NCBI RefSeq assembly: GCF_003259845.1
Contig: NZ_QLMJ01000002.1
Location: 682,001-746,000 of the forward strand
DNA: 64,000 nucleotides
Reading direction: 5' to 3'
Source: Actinoplanes lutulentus
Lineage (GTDB): Bacteria > Actinomycetota > Actinomycetes > Mycobacteriales > Micromonosporaceae
The notes under the pieces were generated by a model. The model saw nothing but the letters and a program-made list of their open reading frames with translations, did no database searches and was not told the origin of the DNA. Below, in pieces: positions 17,811 to 26,591 of the stretch; position 1 is the first letter of the stretch, and each line of letters starts with the position of its first letter. A program made the translations under genes and the position numbers.

Positions 17811-19016
17811 TTGGACGCCGTGCATGTGGGACGTCAGCCGATCTTCGATGCCAAAGGTGTCGTTGTGGCTTACGAGCTCCTCTTCCGCGGTCGCATGGAC
17901 GCTGTCGCGTCGGGTAGGCAGGACACCTATGCCACCAGCACGGTGATGGTCAACGCCTTCACCGAGTTCGGTATCGCCGAGGTCGCCGGCAACCGCCCGT
18001 GCTTCATCAACCTGACCCGTGAGTTCGTGACCGGGCGGCTGCCCCTGCCGTTCGGCCCCGAGCAGGTTGTCCTGGAGATCCTGGAAACCGTCGAGATCGA
18101 CGACGAGGTGATCGCCGGCATCACCGCCCTCGCCGAGGCCGGGTACCGGATCGCCCTCGACGACTTCGTCTGGGGCTCCGGCCACGAGCGGCTGCTCGGG
18201 CTGGCCTCGTACGTCAAACTCGACCTGCTCGACGGCGACCTGAGCGACCTCGACCGGATCGTCGGCGAGATCCGGCAGCACCCCGGCCTGAAGATCGTCG
18301 CCGAACGCCTGGAGACCGCCGAGCAGCTGGCGATCGCCGACCGGTACGGCATGGAGCTGCGCCAGGGATACGTCCTGAGCCGTCCCCAGGTGCTGAGCAC
18401 CCCGAGCCTGTCGCCGTCCCGGCTGCGCCGCCTCGAACTCGTCGCCGCCCTGATGCACCCCGACGTACGCCTCGACAAGGTCACCACGATCATCGCGAGC
18501 GACCCGGCACTGGCCCTGCGGGTGCTGCGGGTCAGCAACTCGGTCGCGGCCGGCGTCGTCAGCCGGATCTCTTCGGTACGCCAGGCGATCATGCTGATCG
18601 GTCTCACCCACATCCGCCGCTGGGCGACGCTGATGGTGGTCGACGACGTCGGCGAGGCTCCGGAGGAGCAGCTGCTGACGGCGCTGACCCAGGCGCGGCT
18701 GTGCGAGACGGTGGCGCCGCGCTTCGGCGCCGACCCGGCCGAGGCGTTCGTGGCCGGCCTGATCAACGGCATGGCCCAGGTGATGGCGATGACCCCGGCC
18801 GCGATGGTCGAGCAGCTGCCGTTGACGGCGGAGGTGTCGGACGCGCTGACCACGGGCAGCGGGCGCCTCGGCGAGGTGCTGCGGGCGGTTCGTGCGTACG
18901 GGGAGGGTGACTGGGGCACGGACGACCTGGCCGGGCCGTTCCTGGACGCGATGCGCTGGTCGACGCGGACGTTGTCGGCGGCCCAGCGCTTCACCCCGGC
19001 GACGACGGCACCCTGA
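17811..19016 (+). CDS. YuxH-like EAL/HDOD-domain signalling protein
   Basis: The protein of about 401 residues combines an N-terminal EAL-like fold (GRQPIFDAKGVVVAYELLFRG, ILETVEID, IALDDFVWG, VKLDLLDGD, IVAERLETAEQ, LRQGYVLSRP) with a C-terminal HDOD domain (from about LSPSRLRRLELVAAL). The EAL signature is replaced by ELLFR and the metal/catalytic set is incomplete, as in YuxH/CdgJ-type proteins, which are usually not active c-di-GMP phosphodiesterases. HDOD domains are HD-like regulatory modules. The start is uncertain: TTG 17811 has GGGA 9 nt upstream; GTG 17796 and 17820 are alternatives. It is followed on the same strand by a dioxygenase-fold protein and a diguanylate cyclase. Confidence 0.82.
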   Translation: MDAVHVGRQPIFDAKGVVVAYELLFRGRMDAVASGRQDTYATSTVMVNAFTEFGIAEVAGNRPCFINLTREFVTGRLPLPFGPEQVVLEILETVEIDDEVIAGITALAEAGYRIALDDFVWGSGHERLLGLASYVKLDLLDGDLSDLDRIVGEIRQHPGLKIVAERLETAEQLAIADRYGMELRQGYVLSRPQVLSTPSLSPSRLRRLELVAALMHPDVRLDKVTTIIASDPALALRVLRVSNSVAAGVVSRISSVRQAIMLIGLTHIRRWATLMVVDDVGEAPEEQLLTALTQARLCETVAPRFGADPAEAFVAGLINGMAQVMAMTPAAMVEQLPLTAEVSDALTTGSGRLGEVLRAVRAYGEGDWGTDDLAGPFLDAMRWSTRTLSAAQRFTPATTAP

Positions 19017-19157
19017 GTTCTTTTTCGCCCACGGAACCGCACGGAACCGACGGCAGGGACACCGAAGAACAAATATCTCAAAACAGCGCTTTTCTGTAAT
19101 CCCGCCTGCAAAGATCAACTGCGGTCCTGGTGATCGGGTGCGGGGGGAGTGGCTGAA

Positions 19158-19907
19158 GTGCGTAGCGATGAGAACGGCGGGACGCCGGTCATCAGCCGAG
19201 GTGAGAATCCGGCGGCCCTGCCGGGTGCGCGCCGCGCCGGGGAGCCGCCGGTGCTCCTGACGCCGGCGCCGGCCCAGGCGCCGGTCATCCCGGGGAGCAG
19301 CGGGACGGCGCTGCCGCAGCGGTCCGTCCCGGGTACCGCCTGGATGGCGGGTCCGGCGACGCGCGCGGTGAATCCCAAGACCGCGCTGCTGCTGACCCCG
19401 GACCTGGAGGGTCGCGCTCACCACCTGCCGCTGGAGCTGGTCCGCCGGGACATCGCCGGTGATCACCCCGGTGTGCCGCTCATGCTGCGGATCCGGGTCC
19501 TCGGCGACGAGTCCGGCGACCCGGTCGTCGGTGCGGTCCTGGACATCCGGCACTGTGACGCGCTGGGGCGTACCCAGGTCCGCGGCGCGCAGATGACCGA
19601 CCACCAGGGGTACGCGGAGTTCCGCACCGTGCATCCCGGATGGCTGCCGGACGAGCCGGTGCACATCGCGGCCGAGGTGCACGTCGGTGGATACCTGGCC
19701 GGTGGGCGGTCGATCGCCCACTCGGGCCGGCTCTACCTTCCGGAATCGCTGGCCGCCCAGGTGGCGCAGATGCCGCCGTACCGGAACATCCGCACCACCC
19801 GGGCCGTCGACGACGAGCACGCCAGCACCCTGCACGTGGTGCCGCGGGATCGGTTCCACCTGGCGTCCGGGCTGCTGGCGTCGATCGTCATCGCCGTACA
19901 GAACTGA
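19158..19907 (+). CDS. Intradiol-dioxygenase-fold protein lacking most iron ligands
   Basis: The 249-residue product has a disordered Pro/Ala-rich N-terminus of about 70 residues, then a beta-sandwich matching the protocatechuate/catechol 1,2-dioxygenase core: VVGAVLDIRHCDALGR, TDHQGYAEFRTVHPGW, VHIAAEVHVGG and LYLPESLAAQVAQMPPY. Active enzymes bind Fe(III) with two Tyr and two His. Here the GxYS tyrosine region reads GRTQ, PGWY reads PGWL, and HIH reads HIA, so only one ligand His is clearly retained. A ring-cleaving enzyme is unlikely; a structural, binding or secreted role is more plausible. No signal peptide is obvious. GTG 19158 fits the GGAG-rich leader better than GTG 19149. It lies between two c-di-GMP-type genes. 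Confidence 0.72.
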   Translation: MRSDENGGTPVISRGENPAALPGARRAGEPPVLLTPAPAQAPVIPGSSGTALPQRSVPGTAWMAGPATRAVNPKTALLLTPDLEGRAHHLPLELVRRDIAGDHPGVPLMLRIRVLGDESGDPVVGAVLDIRHCDALGRTQVRGAQMTDHQGYAEFRTVHPGWLPDEPVHIAAEVHVGGYLAGGRSIAHSGRLYLPESLAAQVAQMPPYRNIRTTRAVDDEHASTLHVVPRDRFHLASGLLASIVIAVQN

Positions 19908-19950
19908 CGCGATCCCTCAGATCGAGGCGCTCCGAGCCGATCCCCTCTTC

Positions 19951-20838
19951 GTGCGTTTCGGAAGCGAGTCACCTCTCGCCGCGGTCATCGAGTGGCTGGG
20001 CCGTCTGCCCAGCCGCACGCTGACCGCTGTCTCGGTCGCGCTGGTCGGCGTGATGGGTGTCGCCGACTTCTGGACCAGCCGGGACGTCTCGGTGGCGGTC
20101 GCGTACGTCCTGCCGGTGTTCCTCGCGGCGGCCGCCGGCGGGCGGTCCAGTACCCGGGTGGCGGCGATCGCGACGCTGACCTGGACCGGGATCGAGGTGC
20201 TCACCAAGGTGGGCGAGCCGATCCCGCCGGGCATCGTGATCTGGAACCTGCTCGCCAGGTTCGCGGTCCTGTGGATCGTCGGCGCACTCGGCAGCCATCT
20301 CGCGGAGAAGCTCGCCGAGGCCACCGACCTGTCCCGCACCGACGCGCTGACGTCGCTGCCGAACGCCCGGTCGTTCCGCGAGTCGGCGGACGAGGAGATC
20401 GAGCGGATGCGGCAGACCGGCACCCCGCTGACAGCGGCGTACCTGGATGTCGACGGCTTCAAGGCGATGAACGACACGAACGGCCACGCGGCCGGCGACC
20501 AGGTGCTGATCACGGTGGCCCGGGTCCTGGAATCGTCGATCGGCGAGCACGGGCGGGTGGCACGGCTGGGCGGCGACGAGTTCGCGGTGCTGCTGCCGGG
20601 CACCGGGCTGGACGAGGCGCTGGGCCGCCTCGGCTGGCTGCACCACAACCTGCTGGACGCGACCCGCCAGTGCTCCCCGCCGCTGGGCTTCAGCATCGGC
20701 GCCGTCACCTTCGACGCGCCCCCGCACGACGCCGCCGACCTGGTCGAACGAGCCGACCGCGTGATGTACGCGGTGAAACACCACGCCCGCAACACCGTCC
20801 GCGGCGAGCGTGCCCAGCTAGCCGCGCAAGTAGGCTAG
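19951..20838 (+). CDS. Membrane-bound diguanylate cyclase (GGDEF)
   Basis: The protein of about 295 residues has four hydrophobic segments in its first 130 residues and a GGDEF domain: DALTSLPNARSF, AYLDVDGFKAMNDTNGH and an intact GGDEF at about 207-211. It should make c-di-GMP from two GTP. The position of the RxxD inhibitory site is occupied by GEHG, so product feedback inhibition is probably absent. The start is uncertain: GTG 19951 is the first plausible codon after the previous stop and has no clear ribosome-binding site, so coupling to the upstream gene is likely. Its last 21 bases overlap the 3' end of the convergent response regulator gene. Confidence 0.85.
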   Translation: MRFGSESPLAAVIEWLGRLPSRTLTAVSVALVGVMGVADFWTSRDVSVAVAYVLPVFLAAAAGGRSSTRVAAIATLTWTGIEVLTKVGEPIPPGIVIWNLLARFAVLWIVGALGSHLAEKLAEATDLSRTDALTSLPNARSFRESADEEIERMRQTGTPLTAAYLDVDGFKAMNDTNGHAAGDQVLITVARVLESSIGEHGRVARLGGDEFAVLLPGTGLDEALGRLGWLHHNLLDATRQCSPPLGFSIGAVTFDAPPHDAADLVERADRVMYAVKHHARNTVRGERAQLAAQVG

Positions 20839-21507
20839 AACGGCCCGGACCCGGCGGTGGTCGTCGGCGTCGGGTGGCAGGTCCAGCTTGGCGAGCAGGC
20901 TGCCGATGTGTTTCGCGACGGCCGCCTCGGTGACCACGAGCGCACGGGCGATCGCCGCGTTGGACCGGCCCTCGGCCATCAGCGCGAGCACCTCCCGTTC
21001 CCGCCCGGTCAGCCGGTGCAGCGGGTCACGGCGCCGCCCGAGCAGCTGGCGCACCACCTCCGGATCGACGACGGTCCGCCCGGCCGCGACCGCGGACAGC
21101 GCGTCGACGAACTCGGTGACCTCCCCGATCCGATCCTTGAGCAGGTAACCGACGCCGGCGCTGTGCCCGGAGTCGAGCAGCTCGGCGGCGTAGGTCTGCT
21201 CGACGTACTGACTGAGCACCAGCACCGGCAGGTCCGGATCGGCGGCGCGCAGGTCGATCGCCGCCTGCAGCCCTTCGTCACTGAACCCCGGCGGCATCCG
21301 TACATCGGTGACGACGATGTCCGGCCGGTGCTCACCGACCGCCGCTCGCAGCTCATCGGCGTCACCGACAGCCGCGACGACCTCGTGCCCGAACCGCCGC
21401 AGCATCCCGGCGACACCCTCCCGCACGATCAGCCCGTCCTCCGCGATGACCACCCGCAGTCCGGTACCGGCCGCTCCTCGCCGGACAGCACCGGGATCTC
21501 CGTTCAC
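20818..21507 (-). CDS. NarL/LuxR-family response regulator
   Basis: The 229-residue regulator has a receiver domain (phospho-acceptor Asp68 in IVVTDVRMP, K in YLLKDR) and a C-terminal LuxR helix-turn-helix (LTGREREVLALMAEGRSNAAIARALVVTEAAVAKHIGSLL, given here only as landmark LTGREREVL). The GTG at 21507 has GAGGAGCG upstream and overlaps the stop of the histidine kinase (GTGA), so the pair is co-expressed. The kinase gene is divergent from a MacB-like ABC exporter, and control of that exporter is the simplest hypothesis. Its 3' end overlaps the diguanylate cyclase gene tail to tail. Confidence 0.92.
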   Translation of the reverse strand: MNGDPGAVRRGAAGTGLRVVIAEDGLIVREGVAGMLRRFGHEVVAAVGDADELRAAVGEHRPDIVVTDVRMPPGFSDEGLQAAIDLRAADPDLPVLVLSQYVEQTYAAELLDSGHSAGVGYLLKDRIGEVTEFVDALSAVAAGRTVVDPEVVRQLLGRRRDPLHRLTGREREVLALMAEGRSNAAIARALVVTEAAVAKHIGSLLAKLDLPPDADDHRRVRAVLAYLRG

Positions 21508-22748
21508 GATCGCTCCTCGCCGGACAGCACCGGGATCTCCGCCCGGAGCACGGTCGGGCCGCCCGGTGGGCTGGAGACGGTCACCGTGCCGTCGAGCACG
21601 GCCGCCCGGTCGGCCAGCCCGACCAGACCGGAGCCGGCGGACGGGTCGGCGCCGCCGCGGCCGTCGTCGCGTACCTCAAGAAGGAGCCTGCCGCCCACCA
21701 ACCTGGCGGCGACCGCGGCGCGTGAGGCGCCGCTGTGTTTCGCGATGTTGGTGAGCGCCTCCACCGTGACGAAATAGGCGGTGACCTCCACGGCCGGAGG
21801 CAGCCGGCCGGGCAGGTCGAAATCCAGGTCGACCGGGAGCGGAGCGGTCGAGGCCACCTCGCCGACCGCGGCGGCCAACCCGCGGCCGGTGAGCACCTGC
21901 GGGTGCACGCCCCTGATCAGCTCGCGCAGCTCGGTGAGCGCCTGCTTGGCCAGCTCGTGAGCGGCGGCGATCGGCTCGGCGGCGGGCGAGCCGGCCGGCA
22001 GCTCCAGACGGGCCAGGCCGAGCTGCATGCTGAGCGCGACGAGCCGCTGCTGGGCGCCGTCGTGCAGGTCACGCTCGATGCGGCGGCGCTCCACCTCGAA
22101 CGCGTCGACGAGCCGGGCCCGGGACCGGGTGACCTCGACGAGCCGCTCGTCGGTGCGCGGGGCGAGCATGGCGCGGGCCATCGCGGCGCGGGCGCCGGCC
22201 CAGGCGGTGATCGGGTACGCCAGGACGACGGTCAGTGGCACTCCCAGCATCGCCAGCGGCAACGTGTTGCTGAGCGGCTCGTCGTCGATGAACCAGGGAG
22301 CGCCGAGCAGGGCGATGATCGTGTAGCCGACCCCGCCGATGACCAGCGCGTCCATCCAGCACAGCAGGCCGGCGGAGAGCGCGGCGTAGCCCAGCTCGCG
22401 CCACGTCACCTCCTCACGCAGCCGTACCCGTACCCACGCGCGCACCCCGGGTGTCGTCACCGGTACGTGCGGGTCGGGCAGGTCCGCGACGTCGACGAGC
22501 CGGAGCCGCCGGCGTTCCAGCCGGGCCACCACGATCCCGGAGAGCACCACGGCGACGAACCCGGCGAAGCCCACCACCAGCACCGACAGCAGCGTTCCGG
22601 CGATCAGCAGGGCGACCACGGCGACGACGGTGGCCCAGCCGATCAGGGCGCCGCAGAGCAGATAGGCCAGCGAGCGCCACGGCCACGGCGACCGCAGGAA
22701 CACGGTCGGCCGTAGCGACAGGGCCTCGAGGGCGTTGTGGACCGCCAT
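21504..22748 (-). CDS. Sensor histidine kinase of the NarX/DesK type (HisKA_3)
   Basis: The 414-residue membrane kinase has about five hydrophobic segments in its first half (two near 35-75, then more at about 125-200), and the dimerisation/phospho-acceptor motif RRIERDLHDGAQQRLVAL with His in LHDGAQQ. The ATP-binding domain contains YFVTVEALTNIAKHS (N box) and VRDDGRGGA...GSGLVGLADR. It lacks a recognisable periplasmic sensor domain, so the signal may be sensed in or at the membrane, as in cell-envelope-stress kinases. I chose the ATG at 22748; the frame extends to 22847, but this would consume the divergent promoter region. Confidence 0.9.
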   Translation of the reverse strand: MAVHNALEALSLRPTVFLRSPWPWRSLAYLLCGALIGWATVVAVVALLIAGTLLSVLVVGFAGFVAVVLSGIVVARLERRRLRLVDVADLPDPHVPVTTPGVRAWVRVRLREEVTWRELGYAALSAGLLCWMDALVIGGVGYTIIALLGAPWFIDDEPLSNTLPLAMLGVPLTVVLAYPITAWAGARAAMARAMLAPRTDERLVEVTRSRARLVDAFEVERRRIERDLHDGAQQRLVALSMQLGLARLELPAGSPAAEPIAAAHELAKQALTELRELIRGVHPQVLTGRGLAAAVGEVASTAPLPVDLDFDLPGRLPPAVEVTAYFVTVEALTNIAKHSGASRAAVAARLVGGRLLLEVRDDGRGGADPSAGSGLVGLADRAAVLDGTVTVSSPPGGPTVLRAEIPVLSGEERS

Positions 22749-22858
22749 GCCCTGGACCGTACCGAGAGCCTCCGGCAATGTCGGTAGTGCTGGGTATACC
22801 TTCGATCCTCGCTCCTGCGTGACTGTTTTCGGCGGCCCGCACGGCAAGGCTCGAAGTC

Positions 22859-23701
22859 ATGACGACGAAGAGCACCCACGCTGTCGAACTCAGGGCGGTG
22901 ACCAGGCGGTACGGCGCCGGCGAGCGCGCCGTGACCGCTCTGGACGCGATCGACGCGACGTTCGCGGCCGGCACGTTCACCGCGGTGATGGGCCCGTCCG
23001 GCTCCGGCAAGTCCACACTCCTGCACTGCGCCGCCGGCCTGGACCGGGTCACCGCCGGCGACGTTCTCATCGACGGGACTCCCGTCGCGGGCCTCGGCGA
23101 ACGAGCGCTCACCCGGCTGCGGCGCGACCGGGTAGGTTTCGTGTTCCAGGCGTTCAACCTGGTCCCGGCGCTGACCGCGGCGCAGAACGTGGCGCTGCCG
23201 ATGCGCCTGGCCGGCCGCCGCCCGGCCGCCGGCGAGGTGACCGCGGCGCTCGCCGAGGTCGGCCTGTCCGGCCGGGCCGGGCACCGTCCGGCCGAGCTCT
23301 CCGGCGGCCAGCAGCAGCGGGTCGCGATCGCCCGCGCGCTGGTCACCCGCCCGGCGGTGCTCTTCGCCGACGAGCCGACCGGCGCGCTCGACGCGACGTC
23401 CGGCGCCGAGGTGCTGCGCCTGCTGCGCGACGCGGTGGACCGGCACGGCCGGACCGTGGTGATGGTGACCCACGACCCCTACGCGGCGGCCCACGCCGAC
23501 CGGGTTCTCTTCCTCGCCGACGGCCGGGTGGTCGACGCGCTGAGCGGCCCGGCTGACGCCGAACACATCGCCGTCCGCACCGCGCGCCTGGAAGCAGCGC
23601 GCGCGACCGGCGCCGCAGGCGACGCGACCAGCTCCGGAGGCCGTGCGACCGGCGATGCCGGCCGCTCGACCAGCGACAACGACAGCGCGGTGACCCGGTG
23701 A
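22859..23701 (+). CDS. ABC transporter ATP-binding protein (MacB/LolD type)
   Basis: The 280-residue ATPase has Walker A GPSGSGKST, Q-loop VFQAFNLVPAL, signature LSGGQQQRVAIARAL, Walker B VLFADEPTGALD and H-loop VTHD. These sequences are typical of MacB/LolD-like systems that act with FtsX-type permeases. A tail of about 45 residues rich in Ala, Thr, Gly and Ser follows the ATPase core and looks disordered. The stop overlaps the start of the permease gene (GTGA). Divergence from a two-component system suggests induction by envelope stress or an antimicrobial peptide, a common arrangement for this family. Confidence 0.93.
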   Translation: MTTKSTHAVELRAVTRRYGAGERAVTALDAIDATFAAGTFTAVMGPSGSGKSTLLHCAAGLDRVTAGDVLIDGTPVAGLGERALTRLRRDRVGFVFQAFNLVPALTAAQNVALPMRLAGRRPAAGEVTAALAEVGLSGRAGHRPAELSGGQQQRVAIARALVTRPAVLFADEPTGALDATSGAEVLRLLRDAVDRHGRTVVMVTHDPYAAAHADRVLFLADGRVVDALSGPADAEHIAVRTARLEAARATGAAGDATSSGGRATGDAGRSTSDNDSAVTR

Positions 23702-26094
23702 GCGCGGCCTGGGCGATGGTCCGGCATCGATTCGCGAGCTTCGCCGGGACCTTCGTCGCGGTCGCCCTCGGCGTCGCCGTCCTGGCCGCCTCGGCCACCC
23801 TGCAGCTCAGCTCGAAACCGCAGGCACCGGCACGATACGACGCCGCGCCGCTGCTGGTGCTGCCGCCCGAGACGGGCACGAACGATTACGGCGAGCCGGA
23901 ACGCCCGAACTGGACCCCGTCCGAGGCCACCGACCTGGCCGGCAAGCTCACGTCGCTGCCCGGCGTCACAGCGGCCGTCCCCGACCCGTCGTTCTACATC
24001 CAGCGGCTGATCGATGGAAAGGCGACCGGCGACCCCCAGGCGTCCCGGATCAACGGTCACGCTTGGTCATCGGCAGCCCTCGGTGGATATCAGCTGGCCG
24101 CCGGTCGCCCGCCGACGAAAGCCGGTGAGGTCGCGGCCGCCGGAACCACACCCGGCGAGCGGATCGAGGTGCTCACCGCCCGTGGACCGGAGACCTGGAC
24201 GGTCACCGGGACAGTGATCGACAACGGACATCACGCCGGCTTTTTCGTCGCGGATTCGGTGGCGTTCGCGCGTGCTTCGGGCGTACCCCTGATCGGTCTG
24301 ACCCTGACCGGCGACGACGGGTGGGTGGCGGCAGCGGCGCGAGCGCTGATCGGGCCGGCCGGTGTGGTTCTGGCCGGCGCCGACCGTGATCAGCTGGAGC
24401 CCGGCAGCGTCAGCCGGATCCGCTGGATCGGCGCACAGTTGCTGATTGTGCTGGTGGCGCTCGGTGCTTTCGCGACGGTCTTCGTGGTGTCGTCGACGTG
24501 TGCGCTCAGCGCCGCCCAGCGGCGACGCGAGCTGGGACTGCTGCGCGCGGTCGGCGCGACTCCCGGCCAGGTGCGCCGGATGATGTACGCCGAGACAACC
24601 CTGATCGCCCTCTTCGCCGGTGTCATCGGCGCTCCGATCGGTGCCCTGTTCGCACCGCTGCTGGCCGACCCGATGGTCGAAACCGGTCTGGAACCGCCCG
24701 GCTTCGCAGCGACCTGGCAGCCCTTGGCTCTGGCCGGAGCCGTGCTGGTAGGCCTGTTCGCCGCCCTGGCCGGTGTGGTGGTCGCGGCCCGCCGAGCCTC
24801 CCGAATCTCCCCGCTCGACGCCCTGCGCGAGTCCGCCGCCGACCCCCGCCCGATGCCGCCATCACGCTGGGTAACGGGCATCGCGAGCGCGGCGGCCGGC
24901 GGAGCACTCCTCGCCGTGATGCCGTCCCTGTCGAACGCGTCGAAGACCACCGCCGGCCTGGGCGCCGCCATGCTCCTGATCACCGCGGCCGCGCTGCTGT
25001 CCCCGGTGCTGATCGTCCCGATCGTGCGCCTGCTCGCCGCGCCCTGGAGGAACTCGGCAACCGGGATGCTGGTCCGCGAGGGAACGCTCACCGGTGTCCG
25101 CCGGGTCGCCTCGACAGCCGCGCCGGTCCTCGCGACAGTGGGCCTGACCGTCCTGCTCACCGGCATGATCGCGACGATCGAGGTGGCATCCGGCATCGAC
25201 GAGGCCGCGGAGTACCCGGTCGCGAACCTCCTGGTCCCCCTGAACACGCCGGGCCTGTCCGAGGCCGCGGTCGCGACCCAGAGCGGCACCTCCCGCTTAC
25301 CGACGCGCGTCCAGGTCACCGTCCCGACAACGACCAGAGGGTACGACGGAGCAGGCCTCACCGGGCCCGAGTCTTCTCCGGTCGGGCCGGCGGGCGGCGT
25401 GGGGGAGCGTCCGGGAAGCGAAGCCGGGGCGGGCGCGGTGCTGCACGCTGACACCGCCGGCGAGCTCGGGGTCGCGGCGGGCGCCACGATCGCGCTGCGG
25501 TTCGCCGACGGCACCCGCGCCGAGCTGCCGGTTCTCGCCGTCGACCCGAACGCCGAAGCGCCCATCGTGCTCCCGCGTGCCCTGGTCCGCGCCCACGACC
25601 CGGACGCGCTCACCGACATGGTCGTCCTGAACGGCCCGGCCACCGAGGCAGCCGGCGCGGAGTCCCTGCCGGTAGCCACCTATGTCCAGCGGGAAGTAGA
25701 CGACGAAGGCCGGCTGGTCGACCTGTTCCTGTGGGCGATGATCAGCCTGAGCGCGGGCTACACCGGCATCGCGGTCGGCAACACCCTGCTCATGGCGGTA
25801 GCCGCCCGCCGAGCCGAGCTGCGAGTGCTACGACTGGCCGGCGCCACCCGCCGCCAGATCCTGGGAGTCCTCGCCGCGGAGTCCCTGCTCGCGGTAGGCG
25901 TAGGCGCCGTACTAGGCGCGGCTGTAGCGGCGATCTCCCTGCTAGGCATCCGAGCGGCGGTGGAGTCCGAGCTGGGCCAAGCCGTCACCCTGGTGATCCC
26001 CTGGACCGCCGCCGCAGCGGTAACCACAGGCTGCGCCCTGATAGCCCTCGTAGCCGCAGCAGTCCCCACCCTGCACCGCCCCACCGGGCCTTGA
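23698..26094 (+). CDS. FtsX-like ABC transporter permease
   Basis: The 798-residue membrane protein has the layout of actinobacterial MacB-like exporters: an N-terminal helix (FVAVALGVAVLAAS), an extracytoplasmic domain, then two FtsX modules. The first includes ELGLLRAVGATPGQVRRMM and the last ELRVLRLAGATRRQILGVL, the conserved cytoplasmic coupling segments. About 10 membrane helices are expected. It starts with GTG overlapping the ATPase stop. Likely function is ATP-driven export or mechanotransmission at the cell surface; the substrate is unknown. The final residues end shortly before a repeat-rich convergent region. Confidence 0.9.
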   Translation: MSAAWAMVRHRFASFAGTFVAVALGVAVLAASATLQLSSKPQAPARYDAAPLLVLPPETGTNDYGEPERPNWTPSEATDLAGKLTSLPGVTAAVPDPSFYIQRLIDGKATGDPQASRINGHAWSSAALGGYQLAAGRPPTKAGEVAAAGTTPGERIEVLTARGPETWTVTGTVIDNGHHAGFFVADSVAFARASGVPLIGLTLTGDDGWVAAAARALIGPAGVVLAGADRDQLEPGSVSRIRWIGAQLLIVLVALGAFATVFVVSSTCALSAAQRRRELGLLRAVGATPGQVRRMMYAETTLIALFAGVIGAPIGALFAPLLADPMVETGLEPPGFAATWQPLALAGAVLVGLFAALAGVVVAARRASRISPLDALRESAADPRPMPPSRWVTGIASAAAGGALLAVMPSLSNASKTTAGLGAAMLLITAAALLSPVLIVPIVRLLAAPWRNSATGMLVREGTLTGVRRVASTAAPVLATVGLTVLLTGMIATIEVASGIDEAAEYPVANLLVPLNTPGLSEAAVATQSGTSRLPTRVQVTVPTTTRGYDGAGLTGPESSPVGPAGGVGERPGSEAGAGAVLHADTAGELGVAAGATIALRFADGTRAELPVLAVDPNAEAPIVLPRALVRAHDPDALTDMVVLNGPATEAAGAESLPVATYVQREVDDEGRLVDLFLWAMISLSAGYTGIAVGNTLLMAVAARRAELRVLRLAGATRRQILGVLAAESLLAVGVGAVLGAAVAAISLLGIRAAVESELGQAVTLVIPWTAAAAVTTGCALIALVAAAVPTLHRPTGP

Positions 26095-26174
26095 TTCCCG
26101 TCCGCCACCGCCCCGACGCAGGCTGATCCCACGGCGCAGAGCACCTAGTCGCCGTCACGGCCCCACCGCACCGA

Positions 26175-26221
26175 GATCTTGGCAAGTTTCGCCCACCTGT
26201 GGACCAGAGCTTGCCAAGGTC
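26175..26221. repeat. Inverted repeat, 11 of 12 bp paired
   Basis: GATCTTGGCAAG (26175-26186) faces CTTGCCAAGGTC (26210-26221) across a 23-nt loop. It shares the GATCTTG end with the neighbouring elements. Confidence 0.7.
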
Positions 26222-26257
26222 GCAGATGGGGCGGAGCCGCCGTGTCCACAGGCCACA

Positions 26258-26298
26258 GATCTTGTGCGGTTGGGCCGTTCCGCCGACCACAAACTCAC
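26258..26298 (-). repeat. 41-bp dispersed palindromic repeat, copy A
   Basis: Read on the minus strand it begins GTGAGTTTGTGG and ends CGCACAAGATC, aligning without gaps to copies at 48786-48826 and 63073-63113. The ends are partly complementary, so a hairpin can form. It is the most diverged of the three copies. Confidence 0.8.
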
Positions 26299-26403
26299 AG
26301 GTTGACGTCCCCGCCACCCGCCACGCGAGAACGTGGCACCGCCTGGCGTCGACGCCGTGACCACGCACCGGATGGCACCGGCGAACGGGGCGCCCCACCA
26401 CGA

Positions 26404-26451
26404 GATCTTGAGCGATTCTCCACGCCCGGCTGTACAGAATCACTCAAGATC
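26404..26451. repeat. Inverted repeat, 15 of 16 bp paired
   Basis: Arms 26404-26419 (GATCTTGAGCGATTCT) and 26436-26451 (AGAATCACTCAAGATC) pair with one mismatch around a 16-nt loop. It is probably a terminator-like hairpin for the convergent genes or a member of the CAAGATC family. Confidence 0.75.
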
Positions 26452-26541
26452 CGGAGGGGGCCGCCCGGGCGGACGGGATCGTGCGGGCCGGCGTCGAGCC
26501 TCCCGCCCCCGCGACGCCAAGATCTCCGAGTGCGAACTGCT

Positions 26542-26591
26542 CCCGAACTCGACACGCTCGGGCGGCGTCCAGCACGCGTGTTGAGTTCGGG
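26542..26591. repeat. Inverted repeat, 14 of 15 bp paired
   Basis: CCCGAACTCGACACG (26542-26556) pairs with CGTGTTGAGTTCGGG (26577-26591) with one mismatch. The CGTGTYGA half also occurs at 26639 and in the 49.1-49.3 kb tandem units. Confidence 0.75.

Noticed and set aside
17694..19859. 721-codon minus-strand frame
   Set aside because: It is antisense to the EAL/HDOD and dioxygenase-fold genes and shows only shadow-type sequence rich in Arg, Gln and His.
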